Of a DNA stretch of 64,000 bases, positions 1 through 10,991 are shown piece after piece. Below the pieces are notes generated by a model. It made no database searches and was not told the DNA's origin. It saw only the letters and a list, made by a program, of their open reading frames with translations. The first letter of the stretch is position 1, and the number at the start of each line of letters is the position of its first letter. Source of the DNA: Malachius bipustulatus (taxonomy: Eukaryota; Arthropoda; Insecta; Coleoptera; Melyridae); contig OU342633.1 in NCBI GenBank assembly GCA_910589415.1, positions 54,058,404-54,122,403 on the forward strand. The letters are read 5' to 3'. A program made the position numbers and the translations under genes.

Positions 1-210
1 ACTGGAAGAATCGATTCTAGAATGATCCTCCTCAAGTATAGGTTCGTTATTGTTAATATCTGATAGTGTTGTAAACGTTGATTGATTTTATTGAATAACT
101 GTTAATCATTGTAATAATTATTACTATAAGGAACTTTTTTACATAAAGTATTTTTACTATTGTAAGTATATTATTATTTTTTTGTAATTACAACCTACTT
201 TTATATACAT

Positions 211-423
211 TTACAAAGAATGGAAAGGAGTGAATTCAGAAATGTGTACAATATTATATGAATGACTGAATAAATTAATTAAAACATAAATTTTTGTTTT
301 ATTTTTATTTTTATCAAAAGAATTAAATTTACTATTTAGTAATTGGAGGAGATCTCCTCGCGTCTCTGTGATTCTGGTCGGGGATTTTGCAATTATTATT
401 TCATGAAATTCGTTGTCAGCCAT
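211..423 (-). CDS. possible first exon of a minus-strand gene leaving the window on the left
   Basis: I do not recognise this protein. The ATG (421-423) sits in a good animal start context (AAACATGG on the minus strand), and the first 30 or so residues (MADNEFHEIIIAKSPTRI...) look like ordinary coding sequence, whereas the tail becomes Asn/Lys/Phe-rich as in translated intron. A donor-like GTAAAT follows roughly 28 codons in, so the real exon probably ends there and the next exon lies outside the window. Just upstream (425-500) is a GC-richer stretch that could be a 5' UTR or promoter. It lies about 490 bp beyond the dlg stop codon on the same strand. It could also be a chance open frame. Confidence 0.25.
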   Translation of the reverse strand: MADNEFHEIIIAKSPTRITETRGDLLQLLNSKFNSFDKNKNKTKIYVLINLFSHSYNIVHISEFTPFHSL

Positions 424-544
424 GTTTGAGCGAAATTTAAAAAAAATCCTATCAGGGTAGCAGAGACGCGATTATGGTGGCTTCAGCTTATGCTAACCTA
501 AAGTAGTAGGGATGTCAACAACTAGAACAACAATAAAACTGCAC

Positions 545-912
545 GAAACTTTTGTAAAATTGTTTTATTAACTCAAATAAGTTAGGTCACAACTCCTTTT
601 CGAAAAACAATAACAGGTCTCTGTTATCAACTACTCACAGATCAATTTTTGTGTATTTACAAGTTTCTTTAAATTATTGGCAGGGAACTTTATAATAATT
701 TATAATACATACACTACAAAAAACAATCGAATGAACGTGATTGTGTGAACGTGAAGAGAGAGAGAGAGAGATAAGTAGACTGGTCACAACGCAAGCACGT
801 GTGATATAAGGTACGCTCAGTAACAATGTTGCAACAACCTGAGGGCGATAGGGGGGCGAGCGGGGGCGGGTTGGTGAGCACTCAGTACCGTACACACTGG
901 CGAAGCTGAAGG
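545..912 (-). other. putative dlg 3' UTR with poly(A) signal
   Basis: This is the stretch directly after the dlg stop codon on the minus strand. It contains a GA microsatellite (about 753-771) and an AATAAA signal on the minus strand (TTTATT at 564-569 on the plus strand), a reasonable cleavage signal about 345 nt after the stop. The C/G-rich stretch at 840-900 is open in one frame but shows no coding features. Confidence 0.4.
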
Positions 913-1018
913 TCACAACTTCTCCTTCGCCGGCACCCAAATCGTTGAGCCGGACTGCTCGCCGATGATCTCCTTCGCTTGGGCGTAGATGTCTTTCGGT
1001 GTGTCTCCTTGCACGCTG
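913..1018 (-). CDS. dlg1: discs large (MAGUK scaffold), last coding exon
   Basis: This exon encodes the C-terminus of a Disks-large protein, the membrane-associated guanylate kinase scaffold of septate junctions and synapses. After an acceptor CTTCCAG the minus strand reads [18 protein letters not shown], and the protein ends [13 protein letters not shown] followed by TGA (913-915). That ending is diagnostic of the catalytically inactive guanylate-kinase domain of DLG proteins, and the final KEKL is close to vertebrate DLG1. The frame needs a phase-2 intron before this exon, but the penultimate exon at 1978-2069 ends in phase 1. One nucleotide therefore does not add up, so either a small exon lies between them or there is an indel. 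A second acceptor 3 nt downstream (exon start 1015) gives the same phase. Confidence 0.85.
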
Positions 1019-1977
1019 CTGGAAGGAAATTCAAAATATTCCATTAGTTTGTTTATTTATTTATTCACCCCGAAATAGACAGCCATGTTAATCAGTGGTT
1101 CTAAACAATTGAAATACTGAATCTTTATTTTTCTATCTTTACAAAATTCTTACAAAAGATAAGAAAAGAAAAGAAAAAGAAAATCAGATAAGAAACAGAA
1201 AAGATCACAATAAACAACCAGGCGAAGTCAAGAATCAAAGAAGCAAGGACAATAGTTTAACAGTCTTTATTATGATTTTTTCTATTAATATTTAGAGCAA
1301 TATTTACATTGTGTTTACTAGCACTGGGCAACTAGCACCAGAACCAGTAAAGAAAGATTAGAAAAGCTTGTTTAATATAGAAAAAGGTTGAAATTGGTAG
1401 AAACAGGAGAAAAGTCTCTACAGTGACCTCAGAAACAGTGACAGGTAAAAAACCTGTGATGATACATGGGGTAGAAATGAGTCAAGACCGATCTTTATAG
1501 GTTAGGTAATAAAAAAAAGAAAACAGAGATACCACAGTTTTTACCAAAAAAAAACATACAAAAAAAAACAACCGTGGTGGTGATGGTGGTACTACAATGT
1601 AACAGCAGAGATTCCATGCAGAAGGGGACAATGTAAGTGTGTAAGTAAAAGGAGAAGAAATCTAAGAATGGGCATTCTGGGTGGAGATGATAAGTCAGAA
1701 CTCCTGCATATAAAAGTGGGATTAGGAGTATAGGGAGAAGAAGACAACATTATTGGAATTCTACAGAAAAAACTGAACTTATGTCTGAATTTTCATCCAT
1801 CTTAAATAAGGCACAAAGGGCCAATAATTTCAGGTTATCCCATTAAAAAATTCAGCCAAAATTTCCCAAAAAACATCCATGGACATGAGCTACATTTTTT
1901 CTTATGTAAATTCCTATAAATTTTATTATAACAAATTGAGGATCAATAATGTAAAAATTAAAACATGTCAAGCTTAC
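1019..1977 (-). other. dlg intron between the two last exons
   Basis: Bounded by donor GTAAGC (minus strand, 1972-1977) and acceptor AG at 1019-1020. It holds an A/G-rich run at about 1155-1205 and poly-A tracts near 1510-1570. No further exon was recognised, although the phase mismatch between the flanking exons would be explained by a tiny exon in here. Confidence 0.5.
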
Positions 1978-2069
1978 CTGTGAAATATTCTCCAAATTCT
2001 TGTTCCACTTTTAAAGCCCTTCCGTAAGTCTTCTTCGCCTGTTCTTCTGTCATCCTCGTATTCATTTCC
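1978..2069 (-). CDS. dlg1: discs large (MAGUK scaffold), penultimate coding exon
   Basis: On the minus strand a 92-nt exon lies between acceptor TTTGATTCAG and donor GTAAGC. It reads one overhanging base, then [19 protein letters not shown] and [10 protein letters not shown], then one overhanging base. The pattern [11 protein letters not shown]...EQEF.EYFT is the penultimate block of the guanylate-kinase-like domain in Dlg proteins and precedes the VQGDT block in the exon at 913-1018. A glycine replaces the usual glutamate or aspartate in KKTYGRA. Upstream parts of the protein (PDZ domains, SH3, hook, first half of the guanylate-kinase domain) were not found in the window, so the preceding intron is probably large. 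Confidence 0.85.
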
Positions 2070-5000
2070 CTGAATCAAAAAAGACAATGTTAAATTATTG
2101 TAGATCATTATTTTTGCAAATTTATTAACCCATATTTGAAATTCAACAGACTCTCAATAATAAATAAATAAAATAATAATTATAATAATTTTTATACAGA
2201 GGGAGTTTTTTTTAAATCTTCTCTGCAGAAATAAACCATTTGCAGGAAAAAAAAGAAAAGGTAAAGCAAAGGTTGAAGGTAGTTTTATGAAACCATTGAA
2301 ATAAGGGCGAGAGATTTTCCATCAAAAGCAGGGGTGAAACATTGAAACTCCGCGATCGGACAAGAATCAGCTTTTATAACAAAAAAGTCCTTTGGGTGTC
2401 AAAAAAGTTTTTCAGGGGGACTTTTTATATATATTTTTTTTGTTAAGCGACCCTCAAGAAGTTGCAGCTCCATAAAATGAGGTAAAAATTTTTGATATTT
2501 ATTTATGTTTTTCTGAAACGACTTGGAATAAAGAGCCTCCAAGGGAGAGAACCACATTACCCTTTGAGGTTTTTTCCAGAAAAATTCCTTAATAATTTTA
2601 TTTCCATTTTTCAATGTAATTTTTTAGAGGCATTTTTCATATTATTACTACAGAAGAGTGTTGATTAAGTACGTATCCAATCTTCAGGTATCATTCTTCC
2701 GTCAATTTTGGGATAAAAAGTGTCCCATAAAATAAAATAAAAATATAAAAAGGCTTAGTTTAAAAAACACAGGGTGTTGCAAAATTGAAGAATTTTTTTG
2801 AGAATAGCCGTGAACTTTCAAAATTAAGCCACTTGGAACTTATCTTATTAGATCTTTTCATCTCAAAATATTGACTGAAGTATGACAATTACCTAAATAA
2901 TATTTTGGTAAAAATGAAAAAACCTTGTTTATGATTAAAAATCTGTAAGTACTGTAAGTCCCCTAATTTTACTTTTCCAAGTTGGTTCTTTCCACTTTTA
3001 GGGGAAAAAATATAAACAAATTGTGCCTCTAAATTGTTAATTTAAAAAAATTACAACAAACTTTTTGCAAAAACGATCCAGCATAGTTCACCCCCTTGAA
3101 GTAAAGTAAGGATAATAAAATGCGGAATTTTAAAATTATTTCCCACATTTTTCCATGATGGGCAATCTAATCATAAAAAAATTTTCCCCAAATTTCTTCG
3201 CCCAGCAATCTCCAAGATATAGTCGGTGATCCAAATATGGCTTGACTGATATGTCAAAACTATGGCCTGATGACTTCTACAAAATTTTAATTATGTTCAT
3301 TACCTACTCGGTCACTAGAGCAGTTTCGTGGATCAACATAAACAGGGTTCCGCTCTTCGAGGGTCATGCAGAAAATGGAAAGCCTTCCATCATAATGTTA
3401 ATGTAGACACGTTCGATATTGAAAGTTTATGGGAGATGATAATCCGTCGTACTGAAAGCAGCATTATTAACTTTTCCTGCTTCTCTTCCTTGACTGAGAC
3501 CGAACACAGTTCGGCGTTGCTCGGGAAACCCCTTGATGGAGCGCCGGGATATTTTTAGTCCTCGGCTGTCTCGTCACTTATATCACTACAAAAATCTTTA
3601 ATTACTAATCTCAGTTGCGTTTAGGGGATTTGGTGAATTTATCAAACATATTATTATTCTCTTAATTGCATCCACTTGGTCCCTTATGTTATAACCTGAT
3701 GAGTATAAGTTTTTTCAGTGCAAGGAAGAAAGCTCTAACTCTTTGCCTTTACATGTAATTATAACAACAGTAGAAAACTCATATTTTGATGACCTATAAA
3801 ATGTGAATTTAAATTAAAGGAGTGTAATGTACTCGTGATATATCACAGGCTTTATTAAAGCTTTCAAAAATATAGCTCATCTCATCGTGAGTTATGTGAA
3901 TATTTTTTGGATTGCATTAGTAGTATAGGTATATCGATTCTTTTAAATAATGTAATATCATTCCTTGTCTCTTGTCTCTTGTTTTATGATTATGTTTTCA
4001 CACGAAAATATGCAAATTTTATTCAAGTCAGCATTAAAGAATTATGTGAGTTAATAAAATAAACAATATACGTCGATCAAGAGTGGAAAGGCGGTAACAT
4101 AAAGCCTCTAGCAGTCTTATTGTACCTCCCTGTATTAATTTTATTACCGTGAGGAGCCGTCGCTTGTAGAATGAGTTGTTAAATAGATATCGGCATTTTT
4201 AGTGTTTCCGAAGCAAATGCCTTCTTAACTGCTCGTTTCCTTTCGATCTAAATTTGGCCTCTAATCATAAAAAGTCGGCCACACACGTCTAATATCTATC
4301 TTATAATACTATAATACCTCAATCATAAACCCTTTACTTTTATTAACTTGTTTTTAATTTACGTCCCAACAGATTGCTTTGAATTTTACTTTGATTTAAC
4401 CGTTTGATGTGCTTCGATGACCGATACCTCTAAGTACCTACCGACACAGGTGTTAGTCATTTGATCAAAACTATCTACGTTTTCATGGCTTTTGATTGGG
4501 TATCCCATTATCACATATGGTTTGTCATAAGATTCTATACTCTTCAGTTCTACGACGGTCCTCAGATTTGTATACTTAACGAGTGTATAGCGTATTTCCG
4601 ATGGTCAACCATGTCAAAGGACTTTGTGCGATTTATAAAAATGAGTAGGATTGTACCCATACAAAAATAAACGGAAAATATAAATAAAAATGTGCTTTTC
4701 ACTTTTTGATCTCCAGTTTATATATACCTACTTATAGGTGTCTCAGAATAACTATTCATAATTGTCAGACGTGGTAGGTTATATCAAAACAACTATTTTA
4801 TCTATAAACATGTCGGAAAAAGCTTCATTTTCGATTATATCCCAAAAGGCCTTTTCACCGATTTTGGTTAAATTTGGCAGTGTTGTTCGTTGTGAAAAGA
4901 CGCAATGTTAACACTAACTAGATGATAATAATTATTGGTTATAGTGGCGTTTCGGGGGATAGTTTCAAAGATAATGTTGCCACAAAATGGAAGCCACTGA

Positions 5001-5700
5001 CTTTGTTTACAAATTTTAATGTTTTTTCGTCTCTTACTTCGTGTTAGGGAAAAAATAAAAGCTTGCTTCAATGATGTCGAAAAATTGATTTTAATTTTAG
5101 TAGGTATGAATCCAATTTTTCCCCCTAAAAAAAAAAAAACTGCTTCTAACCAGATTTTTCTGCTATAACTCAAAAACTAAAATGTGCAGAGGAAATCATC
5201 TGAAAGGGACAAAGAGGTCTAGAAAAAATCTAACAACATTGTTCTTTCTACTTTTAGCGAGCAAATAAACTATTTTGGAGTACAAAAACATTACGAAAAA
5301 TTATCGGTAAAATTATTTTTGTTTCCATTTTTTGATCTTTTGAGTATTTGTGTGTGGTGTGCTTGGACAAATAATTCTATTACAGGGGAAGGGGGAATCC
5401 TTCAAAGCAATTTTTTTTTAAGTTATTTATTTGGTTAATAACTCGTTAATAGTTGAAGATTGCGTATTATACCTACCACAGATGCTCGAGTAAAAAATAT
5501 GACGAAATGTTTACCCAAAATGTTAAATTATGTCCGAAACTATGTCCAAAAGGCACTCTTTTCAAGATACAGTCTCTAAAAGGAGGTCAACTAAATACAT
5601 GTTTTCCAGAATAGAATAGAAGTCAACAATGGATTAACTGAGAAACTTCAAAATTTAGGTATGTTAAGTACCCTTTTAGTATTAGGTTCCTGTATATAAA
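2070..5700. other. gene-free stretch, probably dlg intron, repeat-rich
   Basis: No exon with a convincing protein was found. Text around 2770-3250 and 4730-5600 has the style of old transposon DNA (phrases such as acagggtgttgc and gtgtctcagaat). A GC-richer block at 3310-3590 looks exon-like on the minus strand but carries stop codons. Whether the whole stretch is dlg intron depends on where the next upstream dlg exon lies. Confidence 0.3.
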
Positions 5701-6945
5701 AAACCGGTACGGTCGTCTGCTATAAAAGAACCAGGATAATAATAGCGAGGAAAACACTCCCAACAGTAGCGTTGGAAGTAATTCTAGATCTCACACCACT
5801 ACATTTAGTGAGATAGAGAGAAGTGCCGCAGAGGCTCAACTCAGAATGTCAAGAATGGGACTCAGGGGTGGACTACGGACCGATGGAATTCAGCTCCTGA
5901 ACGTCTGTAAGAACCTCCCGCTAATATCAAAAGACGAAAATTCAGGGAATTCAGCTGCAAGAAAAACTTCATCTTGTAACTGTCAACGAAAGAGGAGCAA
6001 CACATCGATACACAGTCTCAAAGAAAAGTACAATAAAATGGTACACAGATGGCTCAAAGGCCACCTAGGAAACTGGAGCAGGTGTATATGGGCCAGGCAC
6101 CAACTACTCCGAACCGATGGGAACACCTCCAAGCATTTCCCAAGTCGAACTGCACGCAATAGAAGTATGCCCCTAAATGAACCTCGACAGAAACCATAAA
6201 AATAAGAAAAGAGCAATTCTGACAGATAGTCAAGCAGCCATAAAAACGCTGAACTCTTCTAGTTCTAAAATGACTGCCATTGTCTACAGAAACGTAACAA
6301 ACTAGGCAAATAGAACAAAATTTACCTCAATTGGCTTTCATTGACAGGAAAAGGAGCAGCAGCTGCCTTCATAGGACCAGAGCCATTCAATGGCCTTGAA
6401 GACACGTTCTTCACATCAAAACTCCAAAAGGAAGAGAGTAAACTGAGAGAAGTGCATTGGAAAAACCTCTCAGGTTATAGGCAATCCAAGGAGCTCCTCG
6501 GGGAATTTAACCGAGAAAGGTCAAGCAAACACTTGACCCTCAACAAAGGAAGTCTCGGAATGCTAACGAGATTCCTAACAGGTCATTGTAAGCTCAATGA
6601 GCATCTGAGGAAACTTGGCATAAAAAAGATGGCGTTTGCAGGTTCTGCAGGGAAGAAAACGAGACCTTGTCACCTATTGCCGTACTGCGGAGCACTATGA
6701 AACGCGAGAGAAGAAATGTTCTGAGACAACACCAGCTCAATGGTGGGGCTCTACTAAACTTCGATCCCCTTTAAATCCTGAAATTTCCAAGGGAAACGGA
6801 ATTGGAGAGGCTGCTGCAACGAAGGGAATACACACCAGAGAATCATAGTACTTATAGGGGGCACAATAGATCTTTAATAGGTCGCAGCGCATCTGACACC
6901 CTCACTATCAATATCAATATCAACATAACATTTTCAGCTACAAAA
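5700..6945 (+). mobile_element. LINE (Jockey/R1-like) 3' fragment with RNase H domain
   Basis: This is the tail of a non-LTR retrotransposon ORF2, readable across several frames. A block ending LDLTPLHL is followed by the RNase H start KWYTDGSK (6035-6058), then GVYGPGTNYSEP, the acidic residue in VELHAIEV and ILTDSQAAIKTL (about 6215-6250), so the D-E-D catalytic residues are still visible. Next come FNRERSSKHLTL, TRFLTGHCKLNEHL and a cysteine knuckle GVCRFCREENET (about 6630-6665). Frames shift at least twice, so the copy is dead. It ends in a short AATATC-type repeat near 6905-6935. A relative with the same LT.FLT..CKL..L.KLGI block lies on the minus strand at 48.6-49.5 kb. Confidence 0.75.
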
Positions 6946-7029
6946 CTCTTCACATCAATCAAAGCATGTTACAACAATAATTATGACAAAACTGATAAAT
7001 CTCACACAAATCGGAATTAAAATGACTTT

Positions 7030-7195
7030 TGAGGTTTCTCGATCCACAAATCTACAAGCGTCTTGCGTCAAGGCGCTGAAAATTCTTTACGTTCCATCTG
7101 TCTTCCATCCAATATGTGAGACACGGCGAATTATTGTACGAACTTATAATAATACGAATACTGTACAGACCTAGAGCCAAGAGCGAGATTGAATC
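7030..7195 (+). repeat. dispersed repeat, copy 1 (copy 2 at 58855-59045)
   Basis: Both places share ordered blocks: TCCACAA.TCTACAAG, then TACGTTCC, then ATCTTCCATCCAA (here GTCTTCCATCCAA), then CGGCGAAT or GTCGAAT, and a final GCGAGATTG or GGGAGATTGG. The spacing is similar over about 170 bp. The element type is unknown; a LINE 3' UTR or short MITE is possible. Confidence 0.5.
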
Positions 7196-7199
7196 CCCG

Positions 7200-8240
7200 A
7201 GTGCAGTGCCATATGGGCACGTCAATAATATATAATTGTGTCAAAGCTGTTATTGTTCTAGTACAATTATTATTATAAAAAAAAGTTTTCCTAGTACATA
7301 AAATAGGGTCGTTCTAACTGTGGTATTTTAAAACGCTTGCGGAAAAAATAAAATTTTGGCAGTAACAAAAACCCTTGACCATAAAAAGTGATTCCCCTTA
7401 GATGGGTATCCCCAAATCTTGGTTTTCTCCGAGTATAGAAATACTCACTTAAGGTATTTCAATTATCAAGAATTAATATTGCTCTTTGAACATTAGGACA
7501 TTTCTCTTTTAGAAGAATACTCGTAATCCACCCAGTATCACGAGCTCAAGCCAATCGGTAAATAAGACTTTAACAAATACCCGCTGACAGTCGGGCCGGG
7601 GTTTTTGTTCGCTGCTCCATATAATCACCCGCCAGAATCATTAGTCCACCGCGATCCCGTCGTGGAATGTCTGCAACGGGTTCTTTGATCCCCTTTCAGC
7701 TATTAACACGTATGTAATTATACACGATATATATCCCGGCTGCCCCCGGCTGGTAACCCTTCGCAAATATAAACTCTAATCTGGTATTAGCCGACCGCCT
7801 CAAGTTGCGGTCGCCCATGAATGGTGGTCGGTGTAGGAGGCCGCCAGGAGGTACCAAATTATGGTTCTCGATGCCTTAAATTAATCAGAGGTTCTTTCCG
7901 CTCTTGACATGGTCGGTGAAGCTGATTAAGGTGGAAGATGAAAGACAGGATTGTTAAGTTAAAGATGTAAAGATGAATGGTCTTGTGAAAGGAAAGTAGG
8001 GAATGTCGTCTAAAATTAGTATAAAAAAGGATAGAACTTTTTTTACATCTTTAATTCTTTATGAAGAGACACTGCTATGATTTCTTTGAAATTGTTATAA
8101 TATCATAAACTGATAATTTTGGGTAATTTAATTGAATAATTGAGAATGTATAAGATACTAATAGAATTGTTATTTAAAAAAACTAAGACAGGAGAACATT
8201 AAGTCATTATTTGGTGATTCAAATTTTCAAATACTGCAGG
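7200..8240. other. gene-free stretch with a GC-rich block (7540-7880)
   Basis: No coding sequence was recognised. The 7540-7880 block is clearly richer in G+C and CpG than its surroundings and has stops in all frames that I followed. It could be a conserved regulatory element, a promoter or 5' UTR piece, or an old transposon end. Confidence 0.3.
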
Positions 8241-8244
8241 TAGC

Positions 8245-8470
8245 AGAGCAACGTCAATCTAGGACGTCAGTGTTTGGTGTTCTCAGATGTCCAATAACGG
8301 ATATAGTAACGTGACAAAAACGTCGTAATGACGAAAAAATGTCACAGATAGCGTCACTTATGACAGATAACGTCATTTACTCACGTAAAAAGCATGTCAA
8401 AGTAAATATTAAATGTGAAAAAAAGCTGACTTTCTTATTGGTGACATGCCACGCAGTGACGGTACACAGG
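8245..8470. promoter_or_regulatory. cluster of CGTCA/TGACG half-sites
   Basis: CGTCA or its complement TGACG occurs at 8252, 8265, 8329, 8352, 8371 and about 8457, together with related GTGAC and CACGT words at 8309-8315 and 8381-8386. CGTCA is the half-site of CREB/ATF-type bZIP binding sites. The density is high for AT-rich DNA, but there is no recognised gene next to it, so a degenerate tandem repeat is an equally good explanation. Confidence 0.3.
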
Positions 8471-8669
8471 TGCTCATTTTATCTCAATACATTGAAATAT
8501 ATCCAAAATTACGCATTGGAACAAAAAATAATGGGTTATGGAAGCTGTTCGTCCGGAAGGGGGGCATCCAATGATACCAAACTCGACCAATCTACCCCCA
8601 CCACCCAGGGCAATCGGATTTTACTGGTGAAAACATATGAGGAAGCTGCTCCCTCCTTCCCCATCCTGG

Positions 8670-8978
8670 AGGTGGGGTAGGGTGTAAATTTGAAACTTTG
8701 GTTAGGAACCATTATTTTTTATTGCAGATTCGGATATTATGGTCAAAAATACGTAGAATTTGTCTTAAAAGTTTTCTCGATTCGTAGATCTTTTTGGTTC
8801 AATTTCAGTCAGACAAATCGAAAAAAAATTAAGTAACTTCGTCGATTACCTACAACGCCATGATGAATATATATAAATGTTATAGAAAATTCTTACGTAT
8901 TGATGGTTGTAAAATCCGAATCGCCGATAAAAATAAGGCTTCCTAATCAAAATTTCCAATTCACCCCCTGCCTCACCT
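8670..8978. repeat. imperfect inverted-repeat element (about 310 bp)
   Basis: The left arm (8671-8760) reads GGGTGTAAATTTG...GGTTAGGAACC...GATTCGGATATTATGG...AATACGTAGAAT. The reverse complement of the right arm (8890-8977) reads GGGGGTGAATTGG...GATTAGGAAGCC...GATTCGGATTTTAC...AATACGTAAGAAT. The arms match with several mismatches and small gaps. It is probably an old MITE or foldback element; no target duplication was clear. Confidence 0.55.
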
Positions 8979-8979
8979 G

Positions 8980-9838
8980 CATGATTTTTGGGACGATTTT
9001 GACAGCGAAGATTGAAATTATTTTTAGAATTATTAGCATCTCGAGCCTGTAAATCTACCTGGAATATGTATTTTTTTCAAGCCATAATAATTTTTACTAA
9101 CCCTCAGATTAATCACCGATATTATGCAGATTATTCGTGCGAGCCACATCATCATCATCATGCAACCTTAGCAACAGCTTTGATAAAGTTGAAATTTATG
9201 AGCAACATTTTAGAGCCAATAACTGAGTAGGTATGAATATAAAATCACGAAGCGATAATATCCGAAAATAATAATAGCCGCAACTCAGGCCATTAATAGA
9301 CCATGAAATGACAATAACTTGGTTTATCACCAACAGTAAAATCAAGTTGTCAAGATGAATATCGTTCGTGAAAATAATCTCCTGGGTGTTACCTTAACGC
9401 TTCCTGAAGACCTGACAGGAGGTATTCAAGTATTATTAAGTATATGTTCGGAGTATGTAGGATTTCCACGAGTTTACGACTCCTACAATGTAAAACTATT
9501 TTACATCAGTGATATAGTATTGTTAAAAAAACATGAAATATATTCGACAGAGGCTTTTAACTGGCACTCAACCTGTTGAAGATAATTCAATACGGAATAT
9601 ATATTTGATATTTTAGTGCTTGGGATTAAATAGCAAAAATGCAAGGAAAACAAACTGCAAGTGTGTTTGTTCCCCGAGTAGTAGGTATCTAGATATGTGT
9701 AGAAAATTCAGATTATTTCGGTATTTTTAAAATAACTTGGACTTTTGCCCGTGACATTCTTACATTAGAAATTTCGTTTAGTGCCGTCGTGATATTAGAA
9801 AGTGTGCGATCTGGTGTAACTTATCAAATGTAGACATC
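8980..9838. other. gene-free stretch
   Basis: Nothing recognisable. There is a short CAT run at about 9147-9160 and an open frame starting at 9355 that lacks any family resemblance. Confidence 0.3.
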
Positions 9839-10399
9839 ATGCAGCCAGCAGACTTATTAAGAGAGGAACCACATGTAAGATTGCGATATAAATAATCGAA
9901 ATTTGAAAAATCACTTCCAGTAGAGCTTCCTGCTTCAATTACCTACCCATTTAATTCGCATAGCGATGTTTTCCGCGAGGTCTTTAACCTCATCTTTTAA
10001 CGCGAGATGTCGGTTTATTTTTACATCTAGGATCATTTTTTAATTAAAAAAATTTAAAGTAAACATCGCGATTTCGACTAGTTAACTTTAGGCACCCAAT
10101 CTGCATTTAATAGTGATTTTATTTCGTTTCAGATAAATGATAGAATTATTCTTGACAGCGCGGTTTGTTCGAATAGCAATTTCGAGCTTCGGTCGTCTAC
10201 TGATGACGAAAAAAATAAAATGGTGGCCTCAAAAAGCGTTTGGTGTCAAAGTTTTTTTCAAAAAGGTAGTTGGAACGATAATGTTTGAATTTTTTTGTGT
10301 AAATATTTTTAATTACAGTTTGGAGAATGATCACCGAATCTTATAACGAAGTTCCTTGGGATACTAGTTCGAGTAGTACGATACAAGGAATTCCATCTG
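9839..10399 (+). CDS. candidate 5' end of an unrecognised gene (three exons)
   Basis: Three plus-strand exons join in frame. Exon 1 (9839-9874) reads MQPADLLREEPH and ends at donor GTAAGA, phase 0. Exon 2 (10133-10265) follows acceptor TTTCGTTTCAG, begins INDRIILDSAVCSNSNFELR and ends phase 1. Exon 3 (10319-10399) follows TTTTAATTACAG, carries WRMITESYNEVPWDT and ends at a strong donor GTAAGT, phase 1. The second intron is only 53 bp with GT-AG ends, a size typical of insects and like the 56-bp intron of the LRR gene in this window. The peptide is hydrophilic, about 84 residues, and resembles nothing I know; it may be a cytoplasmic N-terminus. The continuation was not found. Each exon alone could be chance; it is the matching phases that support it. 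Confidence 0.4.
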
Positions 10400-10991
10400 G
10401 TAAGTTTGACTTGTTAAAACGCCATCTATGTCGAGAAAGTCCGAGCTACCTATAAAGAGCGGTGTGAAGTTTTCTTCTACAGTTTGACGAGACACTTACC
10501 AATACCAAGGTGGCGTATTTTGGTTTTAAGCCATGACCAGGCTTACGCTGCTGCATACTGAAGCGCTGTAGATGAGGTTTCAAATATTAAAGACTGTACC
10601 TAATTATTGAATTTGTTAACTAAAAATAATACAAAAAAACTCTGAAACTTCATAAACTTGAGATTAAATATCTAATACTTATACTAAAAAGTTAAAGCTA
10701 TTTGAACTATATACAACTACATACTCTGGGGAACTGTAAATTTACAGTTTCTTCTTGTTCATTGACCTCATCGCTCTTGGAAAGGAAATCACTCAGCTCA
10801 GGAGCGGTTAATAGAGGGTAGGAGGAGGACAAGGGGGAGGCTACCCCACTTTACTTTACAAAATACATTTCTCCCTAGTAAAAAAGGTTAATTATTTTCT
10901 AGTTTTATGTCGCAAATTTCTATTTACAAGTGGGACCTTACGCTGCTCACCATTATTTCAAAATTATATATTAGATAAATCCAGTGATAAA
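10400..10991. other. gene-free stretch before the P-like element
   Basis: No exon was recognised. The word CGCCATCTATGTC near 10421 recurs at about 12076, just outside the other end of the P-like element, which hints at an older repeat into which the element jumped. Confidence 0.3.

Noticed and set aside
674..940. 88-codon open frame overlapping the dlg stop codon
   Set aside because: A shadow of the dlg 3' end and GA repeat in another frame.
3310..3590. GC-rich exon-like block on the minus strand with donor GTAATG, possibly a dlg exon
   Set aside because: The frame (…KYPGAPSRGFPSNAELCS…) has stops on both sides and no resemblance to Dlg; an open frame on the plus strand (3328-3558) is equally unsupported.
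6341..7174. Several overlapping plus-strand open frames taken as separate genes
   Set aside because: They are pieces of one frameshifted LINE ORF2 and its 3' flank.
9143..9165. CAT run as a histidine-rich coding repeat or microsatellite of note
   Set aside because: Only about four units and no coding context.
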